Made by a program: the position numbers and the translations under genes. A stretch of DNA of 64,000 nt. Origin: an uncultured Bacteroidales bacterium. Its GTDB lineage: Bacteria; Bacteroidota; Bacteroidia; Bacteroidales; F082. Below the pieces are notes generated by a model. It was not told the origin of the DNA, did no database searches, and saw only the letters and a program-made list of their open reading frames with translations. Below are positions 24,993-33,565 of this stretch, piece after piece (the first letter of the stretch is position 1; every line of letters starts with the position of its first letter). The DNA lies in NCBI GenBank assembly GCA_905233685.1, contig CAJOEZ010000017.1:1-64000 (forward strand), given 5' to 3'.

Positions 24993-25016
24993 AATAGCAC
25001 AGCAAACTTTCCGCTT

Positions 25017-26375
25017 ATGAAAAAGAGCTATATTCTCACTATCTTATTGCTTTTCATCGCTTTAACGCTTTCCGCCCAAACAAAAACCATCGTTTTCGGC
25101 AATCTCGGCATGGAAAACGTGAATATCAGCATCGTCAATACGCCATACGGCACCAGCACGAATGCCAAAGGCCATTATGAGTTGCCGCTTTACGACCGTT
25201 CGGAGGCCGTCAATCTCTATTATTCCTGCATCGGCTATCAAGACACGGTGGTGAGCCTCACGACCAAACAGTTGCAACGCGATTCCATTAATATCAGCTT
25301 CAAAATGAGGAGAATGAGCTATGACTTGCAGGAAGTGGGCGTTACGGCCAGCCGCGACTTCTATAGGTCGAAGAAAAACCGCAATATCGCCGACATGGTG
25401 TTTTTAGACGGGAAAATCTACCTCTTGGAAAACAAAACCAAAACCTCCTCAATGGTCGTCTTAGACACCGACGGCGTGGAACAAGCCCGCAAAGATTACG
25501 ACCAACTCTTTGAAAAACTGTATGTTGATGTGTTCGACGATGTCATCCTCGTCGGACAAGACAGCTGTCTTCAAGTGTATTTTGACGAACGAGACGGCAT
25601 CCAGCAAGTTTCCGTATTTTCGAGAGAACTCTACCGCGAGAAACTGCTCCGCATCGTGTGCGAGTTCAACGGGGCTTACATCATCAAGACTGAGGTTCAC
25701 GACAAGGGCCTCTATTGGCTCAAATACAATCACGGAAAGAGCCAGGATTTCGGGTACATTTTGAAAGACGACCCCGACAAAGAGTTGCATCGGCTGTGCG
25801 GTTTTTTAGACACGATAGGTTACATGGCCTGCCAGTCGCAATGGATGGACATTCAATGGGAATACCACCAAGTGATGGCGGAAGAAAACGGCATCGACCT
25901 CATCAATGAAGGTATTTGGGACGGTTATTTGATTCGTTTGGGCCAGACCCCCGGTCTGCTCTTTAAAATCCAATGGTACTGCGCCATCTCAGCCAAAAAG
26001 GAATACCAAATCACACCATTGATATTCAATGATTTCCTGCAATTCATCGCCTTGGACAACCGCCAGATTGTGGAAATCGGCCCCGATTTCAATATCGCGA
26101 AACAGCAGTCCCTGCAAATCACTTCGGGGGAGAAATTCTTCCAAAACGAGTTCCTCACCGATGCGGCCACGGGCAAGACCTACGGCCTGTTTGTGGACGA
26201 CGGGGTCTATCACCTCGGCCTATACAACCCAGAAGCGGGTTCAGTGGCCATGGGACAAAAAGCCAGCAAAAAGGTCTATCCCAAGGTTTTCAAAGTACAC
26301 GACGGCTATGCCTACAGCGTGTATTTCGATTCGAGAAGCTTTCAAGGGGTGATTGATCGGGTGAGGATTAAATAA
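25017..26375 (+). CDS. Exported CarboxypepD_reg/propeller-like protein, paralogue 3
   Basis: Signal peptide MKKSYILTILLLFIALTLSAQ. The N-terminal domain is shorter but of the same type (NVNISIVNTPYGTSTNAKGHYELPLY ... CIGYQDTVVSL ... MRRMSYDLQEVGVTAS). The body is again strand-rich (DGKIYLLENKTKTSSMVVLDTDG; GLFVDDGVYHLGLYNPEAGS) and ends YSVYFDSRSFQGVIDRVRIK, parallel to the YQVRIE end of the other two. It is the most diverged copy, indicating an old duplication followed by a more recent one. It converges on the GH16 gene. Confidence 0.78.
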   Translation: MKKSYILTILLLFIALTLSAQTKTIVFGNLGMENVNISIVNTPYGTSTNAKGHYELPLYDRSEAVNLYYSCIGYQDTVVSLTTKQLQRDSINISFKMRRMSYDLQEVGVTASRDFYRSKKNRNIADMVFLDGKIYLLENKTKTSSMVVLDTDGVEQARKDYDQLFEKLYVDVFDDVILVGQDSCLQVYFDERDGIQQVSVFSRELYREKLLRIVCEFNGAYIIKTEVHDKGLYWLKYNHGKSQDFGYILKDDPDKELHRLCGFLDTIGYMACQSQWMDIQWEYHQVMAEENGIDLINEGIWDGYLIRLGQTPGLLFKIQWYCAISAKKEYQITPLIFNDFLQFIALDNRQIVEIGPDFNIAKQQSLQITSGEKFFQNEFLTDAATGKTYGLFVDDGVYHLGLYNPEAGSVAMGQKASKKVYPKVFKVHDGYAYSVYFDSRSFQGVIDRVRIK

Positions 26376-26379
26376 GGAT

Positions 26380-27906
26380 TCACGGGCGCAATGGCTTCCA
26401 AAAGCGGTCGAGGTGGAGGCTCATTTTCTCCTTGAAATTGGCCAAACGCGAGCCTGCCGTCGTCAATGTGTCGGGAAGCTTGTCTTCATTTTCCATTGGG
26501 CCTGCATCGCCGCCGCGCCAATAGCGTTCGGAGAAAGCCATCATAGCGTCAAGCGAAGCTTCATCCGTCTCTTCCCAAAATAGGAGGCCTCCTTTTGCCT
26601 CGGCTTTTTGCAGGAATATCCGATTTGAAGCAGGAACCTCCGCTCGGTGCTTCATTTCGATGGATTTCAAGCCGGAAACGGTGTCTGAGAACAATTCAAT
26701 GTTTAGCTTGCGGGCATAATCCTTTACCTTGTCGAAATCTTCCTTGGAATATTCGGCCTCGTCGTTCCAAAAAAGGCAATTCAGCTTGTAGAACGCCATC
26801 AAGTCAAGCAACGCCATCAACGAATCTGACGGCGGAAAGGGGTTCCCTGCGCCGAGAGCAAGTCCACGATGCGGACAAGTCGCCCAGTCGTGGACTTCCA
26901 CCTCGGGCACTTTGCCGTTCTCGTCGGTGAGCTGCGCGAGGGTGCTTTTGGCCCAAGCCTCGTTGCCCCAAATGACTGCCTTGCCTCCTTTGACGACAAG
27001 TCGGTATTCGTCGGGATTATCGAAAAGGGGTTCTGGGTTGATCTTAACCTTGCGCAGTTTGTATTTTCTTTTGCTAAGTTGTTGGAATTCTTTTGGTTCT
27101 GGAATAATGTCTGTCTTGGTATCCAATTCGTAATAGCGCACATAGTCCACCCGAAGTGCCACGGGCAGTTTGGCCGTGTCGATGTAAGGCGAGCGGTCGC
27201 GACCCAGTTGTGCGTCCAAAATCAGGTAGAAGTCGTGGTTGCTGAAGGGGAACTGTCCGTCCACGCCATCGCGGAAACGTGGGTAGCAGAACGTCCGTTT
27301 CCCGTTGACGAAAAACACGAGGCTATCCTGAAAACGCTCCATGCCGTAGGTGTTGTATTCGCCCTCGTTATACTTTGGGAAGGCTACTTGCGAAGGGTTA
27401 TAGAGCTTGCGGAGATAGAAGGTGTAGTTGCTATGAACTGTTTGATTCACAGTGGGATTACTCCTGAAATGCTCCATAATGTCGATTTCGCCGCCGTAGG
27501 GCCATTGCAGGGATTGTGGTGCCTGGGGCAACATCCAAATAGCGGGCCAGAAGCCTTGTGCCACATCGAATTTTGCCCTCACCTCGACGCGCCCGAAGCC
27601 GAAGGCCTTCCTGTCCTTGCTCCACACGCCACCCGTGAGGAAAGCAGCCGTGTCTTCGGGCAAGAAATCGTTGACCAATCCGTAAAGCACAAGGTCTCCG
27701 TTCTCGAAAGCATAGAGCGAGTCATGCGAACTCATGTGGATGGCCCAGTCGGGCGAATGACGCCAAATCTTTGACCAGACCGTATTGTCCAAGATTTCGG
27801 AATCGAACTCATCGTTCCAAATCAGGGCATAGCGACGGTGTTCTTGGGCTTTGCTAACGGACACGAATTCTATGACAATCAATGCTATAAGGAGAAATCG
27901 TTTCAT
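26380..27906 (-). CDS. GH16 glycoside hydrolase fused to a degenerate GH20-like region
   Basis: Signal peptide MKRFLLIALIVIEFVSVSKAQ. Residues ~26-260 are a GH16 jelly roll: WNDEFDSE, a catalytic motif E140-I-D-I-M-E145 (nucleophile E140, D142, acid/base E145), FWPAIWML upstream and YIDTAKLPVALRVDYVRYYE at its end. GH16 enzymes cut beta-1,3 or 1,3-1,4 glucans or galactans. Residues ~280-508 resemble parts of GH20: DEYRLVVKGGKAVIWGNEAW is like the GH20 N-terminal domain, PHRGLALGAGNPFPPSDSLMALLDLMAFYKLNCLFWN like the barrel start, and MAFSERYWRGG like the barrel end. The barrel is far too short and the catalytic Asp-Glu pair is absent. The tail is probably a binding or structural remnant. Confidence 0.85.
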   Translation of the reverse strand: MKRFLLIALIVIEFVSVSKAQEHRRYALIWNDEFDSEILDNTVWSKIWRHSPDWAIHMSSHDSLYAFENGDLVLYGLVNDFLPEDTAAFLTGGVWSKDRKAFGFGRVEVRAKFDVAQGFWPAIWMLPQAPQSLQWPYGGEIDIMEHFRSNPTVNQTVHSNYTFYLRKLYNPSQVAFPKYNEGEYNTYGMERFQDSLVFFVNGKRTFCYPRFRDGVDGQFPFSNHDFYLILDAQLGRDRSPYIDTAKLPVALRVDYVRYYELDTKTDIIPEPKEFQQLSKRKYKLRKVKINPEPLFDNPDEYRLVVKGGKAVIWGNEAWAKSTLAQLTDENGKVPEVEVHDWATCPHRGLALGAGNPFPPSDSLMALLDLMAFYKLNCLFWNDEAEYSKEDFDKVKDYARKLNIELFSDTVSGLKSIEMKHRAEVPASNRIFLQKAEAKGGLLFWEETDEASLDAMMAFSERYWRGGDAGPMENEDKLPDTLTTAGSRLANFKEKMSLHLDRFWKPLRP

Positions 27907-27977
27907 AATTGACTTGTATTTAGGGCGTAAAAATACGGATTTTGCGGCTTGTTTTTGCCAATTTCAATTTTGTTTGC

Positions 27978-27985
27978 TAATTTTG
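27978..27985 (+). promoter_or_regulatory. -7 element (TAATTTTG) of the cyclo-ligase gene
   Basis: TAATTTTG lies 18 nt before the start at 28004. Confidence 0.6.
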
Positions 27986-28003
27986 CCGCAAATAACAGGC
28001 GAA

Positions 28004-28528
28004 ATGGACAAAAAAGAACTGCGCACACAAATCAAGGCGCTGAAGAAACAGCATACGAAAGAAAAACTTTTGGAACAATCGGAGCAAATTTTGGCCAAAT
28101 TGGAGCAACATCCCGACTTCGTGAAGGCCGAAAAAGTGATGCTCTACAATGCCCTGCCCGATGAAGTGCAGACGCTCAACTTCTTGGAAAAGTGGCATTT
28201 GCGCAAGAAAATCATCCTGCCTACTGTGGTTGGAAACGACATCATTCCGGTGGAATATGCCAAGGAAACAACTTTTGCCGTAGGCGACTTCAACATCCTT
28301 GAACCGCAAAACGAGCCTTATACGGGTGATTTCGACTTGATGGTCGTCCCAGGCATGGCCTTCGACCGTAAGGGCAACCGTCTCGGCAGGGGCAAAGGCT
28401 ACTACGACCGCTTTCTCAGCCAACATCTCGATGTGAAGCGCATCGGCATCTGCTTTGATTTCCAACTGGTTGACGAAGTGCCCGCCGAGCCGTTCGACAT
28501 CCGTATGGACGAGGTGATTTCGCTGTGA
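28004..28528 (+). CDS. 5-formyltetrahydrofolate cyclo-ligase
   Basis: Converts 5-formyl-THF to 5,10-methenyl-THF with ATP. The start MDKKELRTQIKALKKQHT is chosen over upstream in-frame codons because a -7 element sits at 27978-27985. The family signature GMAFDRKGNRLGRGKGYYDRFL is complete, with the preceding FDLMVVPG. 174 residues, normal. Known trivially as MTHFS/YgfA. It precedes the V-ATPase operon but has a separate promoter. Confidence 0.95.
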   Translation: MDKKELRTQIKALKKQHTKEKLLEQSEQILAKLEQHPDFVKAEKVMLYNALPDEVQTLNFLEKWHLRKKIILPTVVGNDIIPVEYAKETTFAVGDFNILEPQNEPYTGDFDLMVVPGMAFDRKGNRLGRGKGYYDRFLSQHLDVKRIGICFDFQLVDEVPAEPFDIRMDEVISL

Positions 28529-28583
28529 TTCTGGTTTCAATAAAAATTTTCCGTTTTCCCTTTGTTTTCAAATGGGGAATGCC

Positions 28584-28591
28584 TAATTTTG
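28584..28591 (+). promoter_or_regulatory. -7 element (TAATTTTG) of the V-ATPase operon
   Basis: TAATTTTG is 35 nt before the subunit E start. Confidence 0.65.
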
Positions 28592-28626
28592 CAGGCGAAT
28601 AGGATAATCAACAAAACAAAAGATAT

Positions 28627-29238
28627 ATGCAAGACAAACTGCAAGAATTGACCGACAGGCTCTACAACGAGGGCTTGTCGAAAGGAAAACAGGACGGCGA
28701 GGAACTGCTGCAAAAAGCCCAAATTGAAGCTGACGGCATCATTGCCCAAGCCAAAGCCGAGGCCGAGCGCATCATCGCGCAAGCCAACAAGGAGGCCGAG
28801 GAACTGAAAACCAAAGTGACCGCCGACGTGAAGATGGCCGCCACGCAAAGCATCGCCGTGACGAAACAGGAAATCGAAAAGATGGTGGTGACCAACGCCG
28901 CCACCGAAGGCGTGAAAGCCAATATGAGCAACTCAGCCTTCGTCAAGGAGCTGATTACCAACGTGGTGAAAGCTTTTAATCCCGCAAACGCCTCTCCCGT
29001 TGACCTAAGCCTCATCCTGCCCGAGTCGCTGAAGGCCGAGGTGGAGCCTTTCGTGAAGAACGAAATCGCCAAACAGTTCAAGGGCGAGGTGAAAGTGGAC
29101 TACTCCAAGAAGATGAACGGCGGCTTCAAGGTCGCGCCCAAGGACGGCGGCTATGTGCTGCAGTTCACTGACGACGAGTTCACTCAACTCATCGCCAACT
29201 ACCTGCGTCCCGCCACCAAGAAAATCCTCTTCGGCTGA
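28627..29238 (+). CDS. V/A-type ATPase subunit E (peripheral stalk)
   Basis: First gene of the ATPase operon. The N-terminal ~75 residues form a long Ala/Glu/Lys-rich helix (EELLQKAQIEADGIIAQAKAEAERIIAQANKEAEEL) with the right-handed coiled-coil hendecad pattern of stalk subunits. The C-terminal half is the globular domain that contacts subunit B. 203 residues, normal length. The stop and the next start overlap by one base (TGATGG). Confidence 0.9.
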   Translation: MQDKLQELTDRLYNEGLSKGKQDGEELLQKAQIEADGIIAQAKAEAERIIAQANKEAEELKTKVTADVKMAATQSIAVTKQEIEKMVVTNAATEGVKANMSNSAFVKELITNVVKAFNPANASPVDLSLILPESLKAEVEPFVKNEIAKQFKGEVKVDYSKKMNGGFKVAPKDGGYVLQFTDDEFTQLIANYLRPATKKILFG

Positions 29239-29882
29239 TGGATAACTACGTCTATATCGTGGCCGGCTTGCCGGAACTGACCTCGGGCTTCGAGAACACG
29301 GGCTTCAACTATGCTGCCGTGAAGGAGTCCATTATGGAGCTGCTCTCCGAGAAAGACCAGCAATTGGTTGAACTCATGGAGGAAGGTTTCAACGAGGATA
29401 CGCTCAATGCCGACTTCTATTCTAAAGCCGCCGAGAGCAAGAACCGCTTCATTCGTGAGTATTTCGACTTCGACGGTCGCTTGCGCAACATGAAGGTGAA
29501 CTATTTGGCCAAACGTCTCGGCAAGAACGGCGAGGAATACCAAGTGGAGCTGCCCGAGGCTGATTTCGAGGAAGGCAAGCAGATTCAGGACATCCTTGCC
29601 GACGCCGACTTCGTGAAGCGCGAGCAGAAGATGGACGAGCTGAAATGGGAGAAAGCCTCCGACATCGCCCGCATGGACTACTTCAACATGAATGCCATCC
29701 TCGCTTTCTTGGTCAAGGCCAAGACCGTTCAACGTTGGGCTGAGCTTGACAAGGATAAGGGTGAGGAGATGTTTAAGAAATTGGTCACCGAAGTGCGTGG
29801 AACTTTTGAAGGAGCTTCGGCCCTTCGACAGGCTCAGGGACCTTCTGGAACCACTGCCGTTGAAAAAGTTGAGGACGCCTGA
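29238..29882 (+). CDS. DUF2764 family protein of the V-ATPase operon (possible subunit C counterpart)
   Basis: Always found between E and A in Bacteroidota ATPase operons (family knowledge). The opening MDNYVYIVAGLPEL and the motif MDYFNMNAILAFLVKAKTVQRWAELDKDKGEEMFKKLVTEVRGTFEG are characteristic. Its role is likely as central-stalk cap, in the place of subunit C, but this is unproven. The last ~20 residues (RQAQGPSGTTAVEKVEDA) are encoded partly by an inserted TTCGACAGGCTCA repeat (29820-29842), so the native C-terminus may have been replaced. Confidence 0.82.
   Translation: MDNYVYIVAGLPELTSGFENTGFNYAAVKESIMELLSEKDQQLVELMEEGFNEDTLNADFYSKAAESKNRFIREYFDFDGRLRNMKVNYLAKRLGKNGEEYQVELPEADFEEGKQIQDILADADFVKREQKMDELKWEKASDIARMDYFNMNAILAFLVKAKTVQRWAELDKDKGEEMFKKLVTEVRGTFEGASALRQAQGPSGTTAVEKVEDA
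29820..29842. repeat. CTTCGACAGGCTCAGGGACC repeat inside the DUF2764 coding end
   Basis: These 23 bases are the exact reverse complement of the right arm between hpt and adk. They lie in frame and encode the RQAQG segment. Confidence 0.8.
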
Positions 29883-29932
29883 GCTCCGACCGAATCTTTG
29901 AATTTTAAATTTTGAATATTGAATCATAGAAT

Positions 29933-31681
29933 ATGAAAACAACAGGAAAAGTTACAGGAATCATTTCCAACTTGGTCACCGTGGAGGTGAACGGGCCTGT
30001 GGCACAGAATGAAATCTGCTTCATCGATTTGGGCGGTACCAAACTGATGGCAGAGGTCATTAAGGTGAACGGGAACAAAGCCTCGGTTCAGGTGTATGAA
30101 AGCACCCGCGGCCTCCAAATCGGCGACCCGGTGGAATTCCAAGGCTACATGCTTGAAGTGACCTTGGGACCTGGTCTGCTTTCGAGCAACTTCGACGGCT
30201 TGCAGAACAACCTCGCCACCATGACAGGCGTGTTCCTCAAACGTGGAGAATACACCAAGCCGTTGGATGAAAATAAGTTATGGGACTTCACGCCTATCGC
30301 AAAGGCCGGACAACAAGTCATTGCCGCCGACTGGTTAGGCGAAGTCAAGGAAGGCTGGCTGCCCCACAAAATTATGTTGCCGTTCTCGTTTGCGGGAACT
30401 TACACCGTGAAGTCGGTGGCCGCTGCCGGACAGTACAAAATCACCGACACCATCGCCACGCTGACCAACGCCGACGGCGAGGAAGTGAAGGTGAACATGA
30501 TGCAGAAATGGCCCGTCAAGGTGGCCGTGGGTGGTTATGTTGAAAAACCACGTCCCTTCAAGGTGATGGAAACGGGTGTGCGCACCATCGACACGCTGAA
30601 TCCTATCGCGGAAGGCGGTACGGGCTTCATCCCGGGACCTTTCGGTTGTGGCAAGACCGTGCTGCAACACGCCCTTGCTGAGCAAGCCGATGCCGACATC
30701 ATCATCATGGCGGCCTGCGGTGAGCGTGCCAATGAGGTCGTGGAAATCTTCACCGAGTTCCCCGAACTGAAGGACAAACATACCGGTCGTAGCCTGATGG
30801 AGCGTACTATCATCATCTGCAACACCTCCAATATGCCAGTCGCGGCCCGTGAGGCTTCGGTCTATACGGCCATGACCCTCGGCGAATACTACCGTGCTAT
30901 GGGCATGAAGGTGCTGCTGTTGGCCGACTCCACTTCGCGTTGGGCACAGGCCTTGCGTGAGATGAGTAACCGTTTGGAAGAGTTGCCCGGACAGGACGGT
31001 TTCCCTGTCGATTTGTCGGCCATCATCTCCAACTTCTACGCTCGTGCGGGTTATGTGAAACTGAACAACGGACAATCGGGTTCCATCACTTTCATCGGGA
31101 CGGTGTCGCCTGCCGGCGGTAACCTGAAGGAACCTGTCACCGAATCCACCAAGAAAGCGGCGCGTTGTTTCTACGGTCTTTCGCAGAACCGCGCCGACAA
31201 GAAGCGCTATCCCGCCGTCGATCCCGTGGATTCCTACTCGAAATACCTCGAATATCCCGAAATCATTGAATATCTTGACAATAAGATTGAGAAGGGTTGG
31301 GTCGATAAGGTGACGAAGACGAAATACATCATCCGTAAAGGCAAGGATGCTTACGAGCAAATCAATATTTTGGGTGATGACGGCGTGCCGATGTCGTACC
31401 ACGAGCAATATTGGAAGTCGGAACTCATTGACTTTGTGATACTTCAGCAAGACGCTTTCGACGAAATCGACGGCTCAACGCCACTTGAACGCCAAAAGTT
31501 CATGCTCGACCTCGTGCTCGAAATCTGCGACCGTAGCTTCAAGTTCGACAACTTCGAGGAGTGCACGACCTACTTCAAGGGCTTGATTAACATCTGCCGA
31601 CAGATGAACTACTCGGAATTCAAGTCGGAAAACTTTGAAAAATATCTTGGACAGTTAAAGGAGGAACTGAAACATGAGTGA
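29933..31681 (+). CDS. atpA: V/A-type ATPase catalytic subunit A
   Basis: Catalytic ATP-binding subunit of the soluble A3B3 head. P-loop GPFGCGKTVLQHALAEQ, Walker B region MKVLLLADSTSRWAQALREMSNRLEELPGQDGFP, and the A-specific non-homologous insert region (ADWLGEVKEGWLPHKIMLPFSF) are all visible. 582 residues, normal for the family. Its 3' end overlaps subunit B by eight bases, suggesting translational coupling. Confidence 0.97.
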   Translation: MKTTGKVTGIISNLVTVEVNGPVAQNEICFIDLGGTKLMAEVIKVNGNKASVQVYESTRGLQIGDPVEFQGYMLEVTLGPGLLSSNFDGLQNNLATMTGVFLKRGEYTKPLDENKLWDFTPIAKAGQQVIAADWLGEVKEGWLPHKIMLPFSFAGTYTVKSVAAAGQYKITDTIATLTNADGEEVKVNMMQKWPVKVAVGGYVEKPRPFKVMETGVRTIDTLNPIAEGGTGFIPGPFGCGKTVLQHALAEQADADIIIMAACGERANEVVEIFTEFPELKDKHTGRSLMERTIIICNTSNMPVAAREASVYTAMTLGEYYRAMGMKVLLLADSTSRWAQALREMSNRLEELPGQDGFPVDLSAIISNFYARAGYVKLNNGQSGSITFIGTVSPAGGNLKEPVTESTKKAARCFYGLSQNRADKKRYPAVDPVDSYSKYLEYPEIIEYLDNKIEKGWVDKVTKTKYIIRKGKDAYEQINILGDDGVPMSYHEQYWKSELIDFVILQQDAFDEIDGSTPLERQKFMLDLVLEICDRSFKFDNFEECTTYFKGLINICRQMNYSEFKSENFEKYLGQLKEELKHE

Positions 31682-32999
31682 GAAAGCCTTTCAACGCATC
31701 TATACGAAGCTGACCGCCATCACCAAGGCCACTGTGACCCTTGAGGCGCAAGGCGTGGCCAACGACGAACTCGCTGTCGTGGCAGGTCGTTTGGCGCAGG
31801 TGGTGAAAATCAAGGACAACGCCGTCACCTTGCAGGTGTTTGGCGGCACGGAAGACATCCCGACCAACGCCGAAGTGACCTTCTTTGGCGAGCCGCCCAC
31901 CTTGAACGTGAGCGACGAACTGGCTGGCCGTTTCTTCAACGCTTACGGCGAGCCTATCGACGGCGGTCCGGCTGTGGAGGGCGAGAAACGCCAAATCGGC
32001 GGTCCCTCCGTGAACCCCTACAAGCGTCGTATGCCTTCCGAGCTGATTCCTACGGGTATCGCCGGCATCGACTTGAACAACACTTTGGTTTCGGGACAGA
32101 AGATTCCGTTCTTCGCCGACCCCGACCAGCCTTACAATAAGGTGATGAGCATGGTGGCCCTCCGCGCCGATGTCGATAAGATTATCCTCGGCGGCATGGG
32201 CCTTTCTAACGATGACTACCTGTTTTTCAAAAACGAGTTTGAGAGCGCGGGTGCCTTGCACAAGATTATCAGTTTCGTGAACACCACCGACCAACCGCCT
32301 GTAGAGCGTCTGCTGATTCCCGACATGGCCTTGACCGCTGCGGAATATTTCGCCGTCGATAAGAACGAGAAGGTCTTGGTGCTGCTCACCGACATGACCT
32401 TGTATGCCGACGCTTTGAGTATCGTGAGCAACCGTATGGACCAAATCCCGTCAAAGGACTCCATGCCTGGCTCGCTTTATTCCGACCTCGCGAAGATTTA
32501 TGAAAAGGCCGTGCAGTTGCCCGATGGCGGTTCCATCACCATCATCGCAGTGACTACGCTGAATGACGGCGACATCACGCACGCCATTCCTGACAATACG
32601 GGTTACATCACTGAAGGCCAGTTGTTCCTCCGTGCCGATGCTGATTCGGGCAAGGTCATCGTGGACCCGTTCCGCTCGTTGTCGCGACTGAAACAACATG
32701 TGCAGAACAAGAAGACCCGCGAGGACCATAGCGCGGTGATGAACACCTCGGTGCGTTTGTACGCCGATGCTTCTAACGCCAAGACGAAGTTGGAGAACGG
32801 CTTCGACCTGAGCGACTACGACCTGCGCTGCCTCGACTACGCTAAGGAATACGCCACCAGACTGCTCGCCATCGACGTCAATATTTCCATCGAGGAAATG
32901 CTTGACACAGCATGGGAGTTGTTCGGCAAGTATTTCACCAAGGCTGAAACGGGTCTGAAGGAATCTCTGATTCAAAAGTATTGGAAAGGAAAAGAATAA
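31674..32999 (+). CDS. atpB: V/A-type ATPase regulatory subunit B
   Basis: Non-catalytic nucleotide-binding subunit of the head. Family landmarks are IPTGIAGIDLNNTLVSGQKIPFF (no P-loop, as expected), IILGGMGLSNDDYLFFKNEFE, VLVLLTDMTLYADALSIVSNRMDQIPSKDSMPGSLYSDLA and THAIPDNTGYITEGQLFL. 441 residues, normal. The operon order A then B is conserved; subunit D starts three bases after its stop. Confidence 0.96.
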   Translation: MSEKAFQRIYTKLTAITKATVTLEAQGVANDELAVVAGRLAQVVKIKDNAVTLQVFGGTEDIPTNAEVTFFGEPPTLNVSDELAGRFFNAYGEPIDGGPAVEGEKRQIGGPSVNPYKRRMPSELIPTGIAGIDLNNTLVSGQKIPFFADPDQPYNKVMSMVALRADVDKIILGGMGLSNDDYLFFKNEFESAGALHKIISFVNTTDQPPVERLLIPDMALTAAEYFAVDKNEKVLVLLTDMTLYADALSIVSNRMDQIPSKDSMPGSLYSDLAKIYEKAVQLPDGGSITIIAVTTLNDGDITHAIPDNTGYITEGQLFLRADADSGKVIVDPFRSLSRLKQHVQNKKTREDHSAVMNTSVRLYADASNAKTKLENGFDLSDYDLRCLDYAKEYATRLLAIDVNISIEEMLDTAWELFGKYFTKAETGLKESLIQKYWKGKE

Positions 33000-33002
33000 G
33001 TC

Positions 33003-33521
33003 ATGGCCATCAAATTCCAATATAACAAGACCTCGCTGAACGAGCTGAACAAGCAACTCAAGACGCGAACCCGCGCCCTGCCCACGCTGAAGAGCAAGGA
33101 GAGTGCGCTGCGCCTTGAGGTGAAGAAAGCCAAGGAACGTTCGGAGGGGCTTGTTACGCAGTTAGAGGACCAGCTCAAGTCGTATGAGTACATGGCCCGG
33201 CTTTGGAATGAATTTGAGCCAGGACTGATTTCCGTGACCGATGTCAAACTGAAGACCGTCAAGATTGCGGGCGTGCCCGTGCCGGCCTTGGAGGAGGTGC
33301 TGTTCGACGTGAAGGACATCAACCTTTTCACCAAGCCGATGTGGTATGCCGATGGCGTTCAAATCCTGAAAAATCTGGCACAGTTGGGCATTGAGTCGGA
33401 GGTCTATACCGAGGTGAGCCGCATTTTGGACTACCAGCGGAAAAAGACCACACAGAAAGTCAACCTTTACGAGAAGGTGCAAATTCCTGGCTACTCGACA
33501 AAGCCTCCCAGAAAATCGTGA
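33003..33521 (+). CDS. atpD: V/A-type ATPase subunit D (central shaft), C-terminus apparently frameshifted
   Basis: Rotor shaft subunit. The N-terminal coiled coil (NKQLKTRTRALPTLKSKESALRLEVKKAKERSEGL) and the conserved KKTTQKVNLYEKVQIPGY are normal. After GY the frame gives only STKPPRKS and stops, at 172 residues instead of about 200. In another frame, from 33494, the DNA encodes LDKASQKIVKNKHIEEEEAEHGN with a stop at 33565. This is just the Lys/Glu-rich end expected of subunit D, and it overlaps the next start. About 16 residues normally found after GY are missing. A deletion with loss of frame is the simplest reading; a sequencing or assembly error is possible. Confidence 0.85.
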   Translation: MAIKFQYNKTSLNELNKQLKTRTRALPTLKSKESALRLEVKKAKERSEGLVTQLEDQLKSYEYMARLWNEFEPGLISVTDVKLKTVKIAGVPVPALEEVLFDVKDINLFTKPMWYADGVQILKNLAQLGIESEVYTEVSRILDYQRKKTTQKVNLYEKVQIPGYSTKPPRKS

Positions 33522-33565
33522 AAAACAAACACATAGAAGAAGAGGAGGCAGAACATGGTAACTGA
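33494..33565 (+). pseudogene. Out-of-frame remnant of the subunit D C-terminus
   Basis: The frame translates to LDKASQKIVKNKHIEEEE and then AEHGN. The stop TGA at 33563-33565 overlaps the subunit I start ATG at 33555, an arrangement typical of coupled operon genes and therefore likely ancestral. Confidence 0.7.

Noticed and set aside
26817-27774. Antisense frame of 301 residues within the GH16 gene
   Set aside because: No start context or domain; shadows the GH16 gene, which has a signal peptide and catalytic motif.
30335-31450. A 371-residue open frame antisense to the V-ATPase A subunit
   Set aside because: It mirrors a highly conserved gene; its composition (Arg/His/Gly rich) is typical of antisense frames in GC-rich codons.
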